DNA of 61,268 bases, from positions 24,641 through 85,908 of the forward strand of contig DELT01000056.1 of assembly GCA_002354555.1 (NCBI GenBank), given 5' to 3'. Below, in pieces: positions 27,307 to 36,510 of the stretch; positions within the stretch are counted from its first letter, which is position 1; each line of letters starts with the position of its first letter. A program made the translations under genes and the position numbers. The notes below the pieces were generated by a model. It saw nothing but the letters and a program-made list of their open reading frames with translations, was not told the origin of the DNA and searched no databases. The DNA comes from Methylophaga sp. UBA2689 (GTDB taxonomy: Bacteria > Pseudomonadota > Gammaproteobacteria > Nitrosococcales > Methylophagaceae).

Positions 27307-30300
27307 ATGGAGTCATCAGAAAATAATGCACCGCAACGTATTGTTAAAATCCGTCGTGATTACAATACCTGGGTCGCCAACGAAACGCTGGAAGACTATG
27401 CGTTGCGTTTTACACCACATTCGTTCAGAAAATGGTCGATTTTCCGTGTCTCCAATACTGCACTTGGTGCCATTTCATTTCTGGTTCTGGAGGTTATCGG
27501 CGGTGCTTTGGCCGTTAACTTTGGTTTTGTGAATGCCTTTTGGGCCATTCTGACCATTAGTCTGATTATCTTTCTGACCAGTTTGCCCATCAGTTATTAT
27601 GCCGCCAAGTATGGCCTGGATATGGATTTGCTGACCCGCGGTGCGGGATTTGGCTACATCGGTTCTACCATTTCCTCTTTTGTCTACGCTACCTTCACCT
27701 TTATTCTGTTTGCGCTGGAAGCCGTGATCATGGCGTATGCCCTGAGCATGTATTTCGACTTGCCCATCTATGTCTGGTATCTGATTTCTGCTGTGGTGGT
27801 TATTCCATTAGTGACCCATGGTGTGACGTTAATCAGCCGGATCCAGATGATTACCCAGCCGATATGGCTATTCCTTATGGTGCTGCCATTCATTTTTATT
27901 TTTGCCAAAGAGCCCGATGCAATTCGTGGCTTAATGAATTTTGCCGGCAGCTCTGGTTATGACAGTACGTTTAATATTTATATGTTTGGTACTGCCATCG
28001 CCATTGGTATGGCATTGATCCCTCAGGTGGGGGAACAGGTCGACTTTCTGCGATTTATGCCGGAAAAAACCCAAAAAAACCGTTTTCGCTGGCATTTAGG
28101 AGTTATATTCGCCGGTCCGGGCTGGATTTTTATCGGCATGATCAAAATGTTTGCCGGGGTTTTATTGGCTTACCTGGTGTTGAACGGGGCCAAGTCGGTT
28201 GAAGAAGCCGTTAACCCCACCTATATGTACCATGTGGCATTTAGCTATGTTTTTTCCAACGCGGATGTGTTGCTGGCGGTCACGGTCTTTTTTGTGGTGC
28301 TGTCCCAAATTAAGATCAATATCACCAATGCCTACGCAGGTTCACTGGCCTGGTCCAATTTCTTTGCTCGTCTGACTCATAGCCATCCTGGCAGGGTAGT
28401 GTGGTTATTGTTCAATGTCTTGATTGCGACCATGTTGATGCTGCTGGATGTGTTTCAGGCACTGGAACAGATTCTGGGGCTGTACTCGAATATCGCCATT
28501 TCCTGGATCACCGCGGTGGTGGCCGATCTGGTGATTAATAAACCCCTTGGCTTAAGTCCTAAAGGCGTCGAATTCCGCCGGGCCTATCTGTATGACATCA
28601 ACCCGGTAGGAGTGGGAGCAATGGCGATTGCTTCATTGTTATCAGTGCTGGCGTTTGTCGGCGTATTTGGCTTGGAAGCGCAGTCATTTTCATCGTTTAT
28701 TGCCATGTTTACGGCGTTAATCTGTTCGCCGTTATTTGCCAGGTGGACCAAAGGAAAATATTATCTGGCGCGTCAGCCATATAAGTTTCATCCCGCTAAA
28801 ACCAAAGAAACCTGCAGCATATGTGAGCGTGAGTACGAAATTGACGACATAGCCTATTGTCCAGCCTATCAAGGTGCGATTTGTTCTTTGTGCTGTTGTC
28901 TGGATGCCCGCTGTAATGATGCCTGTAAGCCTCATGCCAAACTGGATTCGCAGTGGCAGGCGACCATGACAAAACTGCTGCCGAAAGCATTATGGGGTTA
29001 TATCCAGAATGGGGTTGGGCATTACATTCTGCTGATGGGTATGACGGTGCTGTTGCTTGCGTCGATTTTTGGGCTGATTTATCTGCATATCTCGCTGACC
29101 CTGACCGAGAATGCGTGGCAGATTTTGCCGGAGATCCAGATTGGCTTCCTGAAAGCCTTTGCAGCATTGGTATTGGTCAGCGGGATTATTGTCTGGTGGC
29201 TTATTCTGACATCACAAAGTCGTAATGTGGCCCAGCAGGAGTCCAACCATCAAACCAGTTTGCTGCAACGTGAAATCATTTTGCATGAACAAACCGATGC
29301 TGAATTACAGCAGGCCCGTGTGGTTGCAGAACAGGCAAACCAGGCTAAAAGTCGCTATATCACCGGTATCAGTCATGAGTTGCGTACTCCATTAAACAGC
29401 ATACTGGGCTATGCCCAACTGATGGATAACAATGCCGATGTGACGACAGAAAACAAAAATGCCATCAAAGTGATTCTGCGTAGTGGTGAACATCTACTGT
29501 CGTTGATTGAAGGCACTTTGGACATTGCCCGTATAGAAGGTGGAAAGCTGCAATTTGACATCAAATCGCTGCGTTTTCCTGAGTATATCCAGCAAATTAT
29601 CAGCATGTTTGAATTACAGGCGATTAACAAAGGGCTGAAATTTGAATATGAAATCAGCTCGGATTTACCTCGAATTGTGCGTGCCGATCACAAACGGTTA
29701 AGCCAGATATTGATCAATATTATTGGTAACGCAGTGAAATACACTAGTGAAGGTGCTATTTACCTGCGGTTTAATCATGCCCGTGAATTTCTCTCGATAG
29801 AGGTGGAAGATACCGGCCCTGGCATCAAGCAATCCGAGCTCGATCATATTTTTGAGCCATTTATTCGGGGCAGTGCGGCACAGGGAATTGGTGGTACCGG
29901 ATTAGGACTGACGATCAGCAAGTTGCTCACCGAGTTGATGGGTGGTGTTTTGCACGTTGAAAGTAAGGTTGGCAAAGGCACCACTTTTTTTGTCAGACTG
30001 TTTTTACCTTCAGTGCGGGTCGAAGAAGATTTACCGCTTATCTCCACCCGAATGCCAGTGGGTTACCGGGGACCGCGGCGTAAATTACTGGTGGTGGATA
30101 ACGAACCGGTGGATCGTGAACTACTGTTAAATATTCTTGAGCCACTGGGTTTCGAAGTCAAAGAAGCTGCTTCGGGAGCAGAATGTTTACGCATTTATCC
30201 GGATTTTCAGCCGGAAATCATTTTTATGGATTTGGCGATGCCGGAAATGGACGGCTGGGAAACCTGTCATCTGATCCGTAATGTGCATAAGTCTGATGTC

Positions 30301-30693
30301 AAAATTGGCATTATTTCAGCTAATGCATTCGATAAAAACCTGGAAAATTCATCGGGTATTACCGATAAAGACTTTATCCTGAAACCGGTTAATCTCTTTG
30401 AACTGATCAACTGGATTGGTGAAAGACTTAATCTGCAATGGATAGAAAATAAGGAAGAACTGATTTCTGAATCCTCCGTGGTGGAATATTCACTGCCCCC
30501 GGTAGAGGTGTTGAATAACTTGCTGGAGATGATCAACATGGGCTATCTGGTCGGTGTCCGTAAATTGATTACCGAGATTGATGAACAAGGTCTGTCCTGT
30601 GAACAGTTTGTTAGTGAAATACGTCAAATGTCTGAAAAATTTCAATTAGGCACCATGAAAACCTTTATAGAAGAGAAATTAGCTAATGTCTGA
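27307..30693 (+). CDS. NCS1-type transporter fused to hybrid sensor histidine kinase
   Basis: A 1128-residue fusion. Residues 1 to about 490 are a complete NCS1 (cytosine/purine/allantoin permease) fold with about 12 helices. A Cys-rich segment at about 500-545 (CSICEREY, CPAYQGAICSLCCCLDARC) looks like a metal-binding knuckle. Two more helices follow to about 640, then a HisKA domain with His690 (SHELRTPLN), an ATPase domain with N, G1 and G2 boxes, a receiver with Asp975 (FMDLAMPEMDGW), and a helical C-terminal tail. The transporter half probably serves as the sensor of a nitrogen compound, and the kinase passes phosphate to the regulator encoded next, which overlaps by 8 bases. The position 200 bases after the urease block suggests control of it. 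The ligand is unknown. Confidence 0.92.
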   Translation: MESSENNAPQRIVKIRRDYNTWVANETLEDYALRFTPHSFRKWSIFRVSNTALGAISFLVLEVIGGALAVNFGFVNAFWAILTISLIIFLTSLPISYYAAKYGLDMDLLTRGAGFGYIGSTISSFVYATFTFILFALEAVIMAYALSMYFDLPIYVWYLISAVVVIPLVTHGVTLISRIQMITQPIWLFLMVLPFIFIFAKEPDAIRGLMNFAGSSGYDSTFNIYMFGTAIAIGMALIPQVGEQVDFLRFMPEKTQKNRFRWHLGVIFAGPGWIFIGMIKMFAGVLLAYLVLNGAKSVEEAVNPTYMYHVAFSYVFSNADVLLAVTVFFVVLSQIKINITNAYAGSLAWSNFFARLTHSHPGRVVWLLFNVLIATMLMLLDVFQALEQILGLYSNIAISWITAVVADLVINKPLGLSPKGVEFRRAYLYDINPVGVGAMAIASLLSVLAFVGVFGLEAQSFSSFIAMFTALICSPLFARWTKGKYYLARQPYKFHPAKTKETCSICEREYEIDDIAYCPAYQGAICSLCCCLDARCNDACKPHAKLDSQWQATMTKLLPKALWGYIQNGVGHYILLMGMTVLLLASIFGLIYLHISLTLTENAWQILPEIQIGFLKAFAALVLVSGIIVWWLILTSQSRNVAQQESNHQTSLLQREIILHEQTDAELQQARVVAEQANQAKSRYITGISHELRTPLNSILGYAQLMDNNADVTTENKNAIKVILRSGEHLLSLIEGTLDIARIEGGKLQFDIKSLRFPEYIQQIISMFELQAINKGLKFEYEISSDLPRIVRADHKRLSQILINIIGNAVKYTSEGAIYLRFNHAREFLSIEVEDTGPGIKQSELDHIFEPFIRGSAAQGIGGTGLGLTISKLLTELMGGVLHVESKVGKGTTFFVRLFLPSVRVEEDLPLISTRMPVGYRGPRRKLLVVDNEPVDRELLLNILEPLGFEVKEAASGAECLRIYPDFQPEIIFMDLAMPEMDGWETCHLIRNVHKSDVKIGIISANAFDKNLENSSGITDKDFILKPVNLFELINWIGERLNLQWIENKEELISESSVVEYSLPPVEVLNNLLEMINMGYLVGVRKLITEIDEQGLSCEQFVSEIRQMSEKFQLGTMKTFIEEKLANV

Positions 30694-31642
30694 AAGCCCG
30701 CTTAATGCTGTGGTGCTGGTGGTTGATGACACACCCGATACGCTGGCGCTCTTACATGATGCTTTGGTGGAATCCGGTTATACCGTTCTGGTGGCCGATA
30801 ATGGCGAATCCGCATTAAAAATCAGTCTGGAAGCTACTCCGGATATTGTTCTTCTGGATGCGTTAATGCCCGGAATGGATGGATTTGAAGTCTGCCGGCT
30901 GCTAAAGCAGGATTTAAATACCCGACATATTCCAGTGATTTTTATGACTGGCCTGACCGAATCCGAGCATGTTGTTGCCGGATTTTCCGCTGGTGGTATC
31001 GATTATGTCACCAAACCGTTGAGCCCGGTCGAAGTCATTGCCCGTATCAATACGCATCTGAAAAATTCACGTTTGATCAATCAGACCCAGGGCGCACTGG
31101 ATGCATTCGGCCAGGCTGCCATTGCGGTGTTACCGAGCACCGGCAAGATTGTCTGGCAAACCCCTTTGGCGCGTCAGTTGATTGAAAAATATATGAGTCA
31201 TGATGACGATCTGTTGATTCAGGATACCCCTGGAGCATTGCAGGATTGGGTGATGCAATTACATCAGGGTGGAGAAAGACGGTTACGTCCATACATCGTA
31301 CATAAACCAACCGGGCGACTAATTTTTAATCCTGCTGATCTGCAAAGTGAAGAGCAATGGCTGATCCTGTTACGAGAAGAGTCTGAAACCGCACAGATTG
31401 AAGCCTTGCGTGCGGTATTTAATCTCACCAACCGGGAGTCGGAAGTGTTGCACTGGGTAATCCTTGGCAAAACCGACAAAAGTATCGGTGAAATTCTCGG
31501 TACCAGCCCGCGTACCGTTAATAAACATATGGAACATGTGTTTACTAAACTGGGAGTGGAAACCCGTACGGCAGCAGCTTCGCTAGCGGTTAATAAACTG
31601 CGCTCTTTAAGCGGTAGCAACAGTTTTGGCGCTCACGAGTAA
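30686..31642 (+). CDS. LuxR-type response regulator, partner of the NCS1-kinase
   Basis: A 318-residue DNA-binding response regulator. The receiver domain covers about 8-125 with phospho-acceptor Asp58 (VLLDALMPGMDG) and Lys in YVTKPLSP. A PAS-like linker follows to about 235, longer than in NarL-type regulators. A LuxR helix-turn-helix lies at about 245-305 (LTNRESEVLHWVILGKTDKSIGE, then SPRTVNKHMEH). It overlaps the sensor gene by 8 bases, so the two are made together. It is the best candidate for the activator of the fmd-urt-ure operon, although no binding site could be defined. Confidence 0.93.
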   Translation: MSESPLNAVVLVVDDTPDTLALLHDALVESGYTVLVADNGESALKISLEATPDIVLLDALMPGMDGFEVCRLLKQDLNTRHIPVIFMTGLTESEHVVAGFSAGGIDYVTKPLSPVEVIARINTHLKNSRLINQTQGALDAFGQAAIAVLPSTGKIVWQTPLARQLIEKYMSHDDDLLIQDTPGALQDWVMQLHQGGERRLRPYIVHKPTGRLIFNPADLQSEEQWLILLREESETAQIEALRAVFNLTNRESEVLHWVILGKTDKSIGEILGTSPRTVNKHMEHVFTKLGVETRTAAASLAVNKLRSLSGSNSFGAHE

Positions 31643-31716
31643 TTTATCTATCCAAACTCATCTTTAATTTCGTGTATTACAACGGCGTGAACATGAAAAA
31701 ACACTGAACGGGCATT

Positions 31717-31733
31717 TATCAATCTGATTGATA
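31717..31733. promoter_or_regulatory. Inverted repeat before the MOSC gene
   Basis: TATCAAT and ATTGATA are separated by 3 bases, 15 bases before the MOSC start codon and immediately ahead of its CAGGAG ribosome binding site. It may be an operator or a small leader hairpin. Confidence 0.25.
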
Positions 31734-31747
31734 ATTCAGGAGTATTC

Positions 31748-32617
31748 ATGATCAAAGTTGGAACCGTACAACAAATCTGGCGTTATCCAGTCAAAGGCAT
31801 GGCAGGCGAAAACCTGAATTATTGTCATTTGGGCGATATGGGCTTACAAGGGGATCGTATCTGGGCGTTGCGGGATGTGGAGCGTCAGGAAATTCAAAGC
31901 TGTAAATTCAGGCCCCAGTTATTACGTTGTGTTGCCCGTTGTCGCAGTACCCAGATGACCGGAGCCCATGATCAGGTCGACATCCATTTTCCGGATGGTC
32001 GTGTTATAGGCAGTGACGATTCCCAGATCCATAGTCTGTTATCTGAATTAACCGGTCATGAGTCAACGTTGGAGTCGCTAAGGCCCTTAGCCGAACTGGA
32101 TTTTTATCGACGTCATAAAAAAGATGACCATACCTGGTTGCAAGAGTTAAAAGACACCTTTGATCGTGAAGCCGATGAACCATTGCCTGAGATCCTGGAT
32201 GATTTGCCATCAGCAGCAAAGGATTTTGTTTCTCTCCCAGGGACTTTTTTTCTGGTGACACCTTTTCACCTGCTCACCACCGCGACGCTAGCTCATATGC
32301 AACAACTCAATCCGGAAGCCGATTGGGATGTGCAACGTTTTCGTCCCAATCTGGTTATCGAAACGCTGCCTGGCATGGAAGGGCTGGTTGAGCAGGCCTG
32401 GGTTGATAATAAACTGCAAATTGGTCGTGCCACCATTGAATGTAGTAGCAGCACACCTCGTTGTGGGGCGGTGACCCGAACACAGCAATCGCTAGAATCC
32501 GACAGCAGCATATTACGAACCATTGTCAAACAAGCCGATCAAAATCTGGGTATTTATGGAGCCATCAAACAAAGTGCAGTGATTCGGTTAGGGGATGAGG
32601 TTTTTTTGCAGACATGA
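31748..32617 (+). CDS. MOSC domain protein
   Basis: A 289-residue protein with an N-terminal MOSC-associated beta barrel (WRYPVKGMAGE near residue 11, GLQGDRIWALRD near 33) and a C-terminal MOSC domain (FRPNLVIE near 197 and the conserved Cys in STPRCGAVTRTQQ near 240). MOSC proteins handle the molybdenum cofactor's sulfur, as in YcbX and mARC, which reduce N-hydroxylated compounds. CAGGAG precedes the ATG. It is a single gene with no molybdenum genes nearby, so the substrate is open. Confidence 0.88.
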   Translation: MIKVGTVQQIWRYPVKGMAGENLNYCHLGDMGLQGDRIWALRDVERQEIQSCKFRPQLLRCVARCRSTQMTGAHDQVDIHFPDGRVIGSDDSQIHSLLSELTGHESTLESLRPLAELDFYRRHKKDDHTWLQELKDTFDREADEPLPEILDDLPSAAKDFVSLPGTFFLVTPFHLLTTATLAHMQQLNPEADWDVQRFRPNLVIETLPGMEGLVEQAWVDNKLQIGRATIECSSSTPRCGAVTRTQQSLESDSSILRTIVKQADQNLGIYGAIKQSAVIRLGDEVFLQT

Positions 32618-32772
32618 TCGTCTTGATAGAGATTGTGTGAATTTACATACTTTTGAATTTATAGGCGCATTTCTGTTCAAATGAGTCACGTATTAATCTG
32701 AAAACTAAGAAACTTAACGCAATTTAGATTAATCTTATTCAGCAATTATTAATTTGAAGTTGAAGGCCCACA

Positions 32773-33999
32773 TTGCAACGACTAGCAATTTCCCTGTTGT
32801 TAATAAGCATGCTTTCTGGATGCGCCGGGTACCAACCCAAGGATATCTTTGCGCAGTCACGAGGCTGGCTAGAAAAAACAAGCGACCAACTTGAGGCTCT
32901 CAGCTCCCCTGCAAACAATGTGAACTATGATGATGAGGTAGAAGCATTGTTAGCCCAGCCTTATATCGATCCTCTGACCGATTATATTAATCAGCATAAT
33001 GACGATGAAGATCGTGCTGAACCCTTGCGTCAGATTAGCGCTGCAAGAAAAATTCGCTGTCAGGAAATCGCCGATAAATATGCCACTCGACCCCTTACCC
33101 AGGAATCACTGAATCGCTACCAGGCTGGTTACAATTATTCCTGTCCTAAACAGGTAGAAGCATTTGCGTTGAGGCTGGCAAACGTCAAGCCATCCGGAAA
33201 AATAGCTGATTCTGATACGGAAAGCCCGTCACTCCCTGAGAAAACTGTGCTGGATGAAGCCATTGTCTCAAATGTAAATAAACAGCAACTGAACGATTGC
33301 TACTTGTTAACAACTATCAGCAATTTTAGAGAAGCAAAAACAGCTTGTCTGTTACCAGCTAATAGAGGCGATGTGCGTTCTCAATTAAATATGGCCATTA
33401 TTCATAAAGCGCTGGCGAATTATTCACAATCATTAACATGGGCGAAAAAAGTTGAACCAGAATCCCCGCGTGCACGCTATCTGATCGGTGAGCTATATGC
33501 TTCCGGGCTGGGCGTAAAGCAGGATGCTCAAATGGCTTTTCACTGGTTTGAGAAAGCCGCAGAAGATGATTACGCCGATGCACAGTATATGACTGCCTGG
33601 AGTTATGAGACCGGTATTGGAGTGGAGCAGAACATTGATAAGGCACTTTTTTGGTATCAGCGTGCTGCACTAAATAACAATACTCCTGCAAAACACTCGT
33701 TGGGGGCCTTAATGGTTCAACAGAATAAAAATCCTTCAAGTTTTATTAAAGGCCAGAATTGGCTGATAGAGGCTGTTAGAGCAGGATATGCCGAATCTGC
33801 TTTAATGATGGGACAGATATTCCAAGGAAATAATAGCATCGAGGATAAAGCCAAAGCCGTTGCCTGGTTTGAGATCGCACAGCAGCAGGGTTCTGCTGAA
33901 GCGGCAGAACTGGCTCAAAAACTTCGAAATGGAATTAATCCTGATACGCTCAATAGCGCCCGCCAACAAATACATCGTACGTTGGAAGGACAGGAATAA
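32773..33999 (+). CDS. Sel1-repeat lipoprotein
   Basis: A 408-residue exported lipoprotein. It starts at TTG (GAAGG 7 bases before) and has a lipobox before Cys17 (MLSGCAG). From about residue 190 there are Sel1/TPR-like helical repeats (ARYLIGELYASGLGV, AQYMTAWSYETGIGV, AKHSLGALMV). Sel1 lipoproteins often scaffold envelope complexes. It is followed after 22 bases by a GGDEF-EAL gene and may share its transcript, so an envelope or exopolysaccharide role under c-di-GMP control is possible but unproven. Confidence 0.8.
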   Translation: MQRLAISLLLISMLSGCAGYQPKDIFAQSRGWLEKTSDQLEALSSPANNVNYDDEVEALLAQPYIDPLTDYINQHNDDEDRAEPLRQISAARKIRCQEIADKYATRPLTQESLNRYQAGYNYSCPKQVEAFALRLANVKPSGKIADSDTESPSLPEKTVLDEAIVSNVNKQQLNDCYLLTTISNFREAKTACLLPANRGDVRSQLNMAIIHKALANYSQSLTWAKKVEPESPRARYLIGELYASGLGVKQDAQMAFHWFEKAAEDDYADAQYMTAWSYETGIGVEQNIDKALFWYQRAALNNNTPAKHSLGALMVQQNKNPSSFIKGQNWLIEAVRAGYAESALMMGQIFQGNNSIEDKAKAVAWFEIAQQQGSAEAAELAQKLRNGINPDTLNSARQQIHRTLEGQE

Positions 34000-34021
34000 T
34001 GGTTTCTGGTAAGGCTGATTG

Positions 34022-36388
34022 ATGCTGCGCTCATTACTGGTCGACTCCTCCAAAAAACTCATCTTGTGGATGTTATTTATGCTGGTAATTCTGTTTATTG
34101 CCGGTATGTGGATATTGTCGTCCCTAAATTTGAATTATTCTGAAGATGCCATTGGTGGAGTGCGGCAGAAGCAGATTGAAGAAACCTTTTTCAACAATCT
34201 GAATAAAATTGCACAAACACAAAGTGCATTGGAACGTTACACCACGGATTTAGCCCGTATCGGAAATCTGTTTGTTGATTTATATGGCTCGCAAAGCACT
34301 AAACAGGACTTTGATACTGAGCTGAATACGCTTTTAAAAACCAAGCTGAATGACTTTAACGGTACTTCAGCCGTGGGCATCTGGTTTGACTCCGAGTATG
34401 TCAGTCAGAAAGATCAGTTGATTTCCCGTTATACATTTCGCGACAAAACCAACACCATACAAACACTCACAGAGTCGAGTTCTGATTTAACCGGCCTTAA
34501 GCAACAACGCTGGTTCGAACTGGCAGGTCTAAAAGATGCTGAAAATAATGGTATGCAAGGCCGCAAAATCTACTGGACGCCGGTTTATTACAATGAAATC
34601 ACTGACAGTGCCGTACTGACGCTAATAAAACCCATATTGAACAGCCAACAGCAAGTGGTTGGTTATGCTTCAACAGACTGGGAAGCGAAACAGGTTATTG
34701 ATCTGGTCAGTCAGGTGAGCATTACCCCAAACACCTTTGCAGTATTGATAGATAAAAATAAACGCAAACTTTCCAGTTTGAGCCGACTTAATAATGAACG
34801 TTATGCCCAACAAATTATTGATTCAGTAATGCGCCAGGACTTTATCGGTTTATCAACTAAACATGACATTTCGCAGCTTGAATCGCGTCAGCAAAAAGCT
34901 TTGTTGCAAATGCATCAGTTCAGCGTTGAAGACAAAGAATATGTACTTTACGCGGCGGCCACGCCTGCTCAAATGTTATTTGCCGTTGGTATGCCTAAAA
35001 ATGAAATTGATGCCGTGATCGCTCCGATGCGGATGATTAATCAACGTATCCTCATTGCAACCAGTATTGTCATACTGTTGCTATCAGCTTATCTGGTCTA
35101 TCGCATTGCTTTGCTGATGCAGGAATTACAGGCTTCCTATACCGACCAACTGACCGGCTTACCCAATAGGGCAAGATTATTAATGGATCTGGAACAGCAT
35201 CATGACAGTACCCTGATATTGATAAATATTGATCGGTTCCGTGAGCTGAACAGTATTTTTGGTAATGATTGTGGTGATGCAGTTTTACAAAGCCTTGCCG
35301 GAAATATTGCTGAATTCTGTCAGGGGTACAATCATGCTGATAGCGCCAGACTGTATCGGTTATCAGGTGACGAGTTTGTTCTGTTGGGATTTGCCTGGAC
35401 AAAAGAGTTTTTAATCGGCTTTTTAAGACAATTAAGTGATTTCCTGCAGGAACAACAACTGAAATGGCAGGATCAGGATATTAGCCTGACGGCTACCATT
35501 GGTGCCGCCGAACAGCACAATACCGACACCGACAGTGAAAGCTCTCCCGATATACTGATTAGTCATGCAACCGCTGCATTACGTATTGCCCGTGAAAAAT
35601 CGCGAAATTATTCCATTTACAATAACGAGCAGGATGTTAAGCGTGTCTACGAACAAAACCTGTTCTGGGCCAGACAGCTTAAACAAGCCTTGCAACAAGA
35701 CCGCATTGTGCCGTGGTTTCAGCCGATATTCGATAATCAGAGCGGTCGAATCACTAAATATGAATGCCTAATCCGTATGATTGAGCCGGATGGCAAAGTG
35801 ATCAGTCCCGGTTTGTTTTTAGCCATTGCCAGTAAATTACGTCTTGATAGCTTGTTGACCAGGGTAATGGTAGAAAAATCGTTCCAGAAATTTGCCGATC
35901 TGGATTACGAATTCTCAATTAATCTTTCCTATCATGATCTACTCGACAGAGAGCTTACGCAGTTTATTTTTGAAAAGCTCAAAACCTATCAGGTTGGAGA
36001 ACGGTTAATTTTTGAAATCCTCGAATGCGATGGCATCGATAATTACAACGAAGTTCGTTTGTTTATCGATAAAGCCAAAGGCTTTGGCTGTAAAATTGCC
36101 ATCGATGATTTCGGCACCGGTTACTCTAATTTTGAACATTTGCTACGTCTTAATGTAGATCTCATCAAAATCGATGGCAGCCTGATAAGAAACCTCAATG
36201 ATGATCAGTCAGCCATTATTGTGACCCGTGGCGTAGTGCAATTTGCCCGAAGTCTTGGCATCAAAACCGTTGCGGAGTTTGTTCACTGCGAAGCTGTACA
36301 GAAACAAGTTCAGGCGCTGGGCATCGACTTTTCCCAAGGGGCCTATTTCAGTATGCCTAAGGCAGAACTGGTTGAAACACAGAGCTGA
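34022..36388 (+). CDS. Membrane Cache-like GGDEF-EAL protein with altered motifs
   Basis: A 788-residue c-di-GMP protein. A helix near 12-33 and another near 345-365 bracket a periplasmic sensor of the dCache type. GGDEF and EAL domains follow. The cyclase motif reads SGDEF instead of GGDEF, and no RxxD inhibition site is seen. The EAL motif reads ECL (KYECLIRM), while DDFGTGYSN is intact. SGDEF may retain activity or bind GTP only, so phosphodiesterase action is more likely than cyclase. The ATG at 34022 has AAGG 7 bases upstream. It lies just behind the Sel1 lipoprotein gene. Confidence 0.9.
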   Translation: MLRSLLVDSSKKLILWMLFMLVILFIAGMWILSSLNLNYSEDAIGGVRQKQIEETFFNNLNKIAQTQSALERYTTDLARIGNLFVDLYGSQSTKQDFDTELNTLLKTKLNDFNGTSAVGIWFDSEYVSQKDQLISRYTFRDKTNTIQTLTESSSDLTGLKQQRWFELAGLKDAENNGMQGRKIYWTPVYYNEITDSAVLTLIKPILNSQQQVVGYASTDWEAKQVIDLVSQVSITPNTFAVLIDKNKRKLSSLSRLNNERYAQQIIDSVMRQDFIGLSTKHDISQLESRQQKALLQMHQFSVEDKEYVLYAAATPAQMLFAVGMPKNEIDAVIAPMRMINQRILIATSIVILLLSAYLVYRIALLMQELQASYTDQLTGLPNRARLLMDLEQHHDSTLILINIDRFRELNSIFGNDCGDAVLQSLAGNIAEFCQGYNHADSARLYRLSGDEFVLLGFAWTKEFLIGFLRQLSDFLQEQQLKWQDQDISLTATIGAAEQHNTDTDSESSPDILISHATAALRIAREKSRNYSIYNNEQDVKRVYEQNLFWARQLKQALQQDRIVPWFQPIFDNQSGRITKYECLIRMIEPDGKVISPGLFLAIASKLRLDSLLTRVMVEKSFQKFADLDYEFSINLSYHDLLDRELTQFIFEKLKTYQVGERLIFEILECDGIDNYNEVRLFIDKAKGFGCKIAIDDFGTGYSNFEHLLRLNVDLIKIDGSLIRNLNDDQSAIIVTRGVVQFARSLGIKTVAEFVHCEAVQKQVQALGIDFSQGAYFSMPKAELVETQS

Positions 36389-36510
36389 CCTTAAATGAAG
36401 GTATCTTTAGTGGCAGCCTGAAAAACAAACAATTTCAGCCCATTGGTTACGCCCAAGCGTATTATTTCGGTACACTAACTTATCTCTACCTCTGAGATCA
36501 GCTATTAGCC

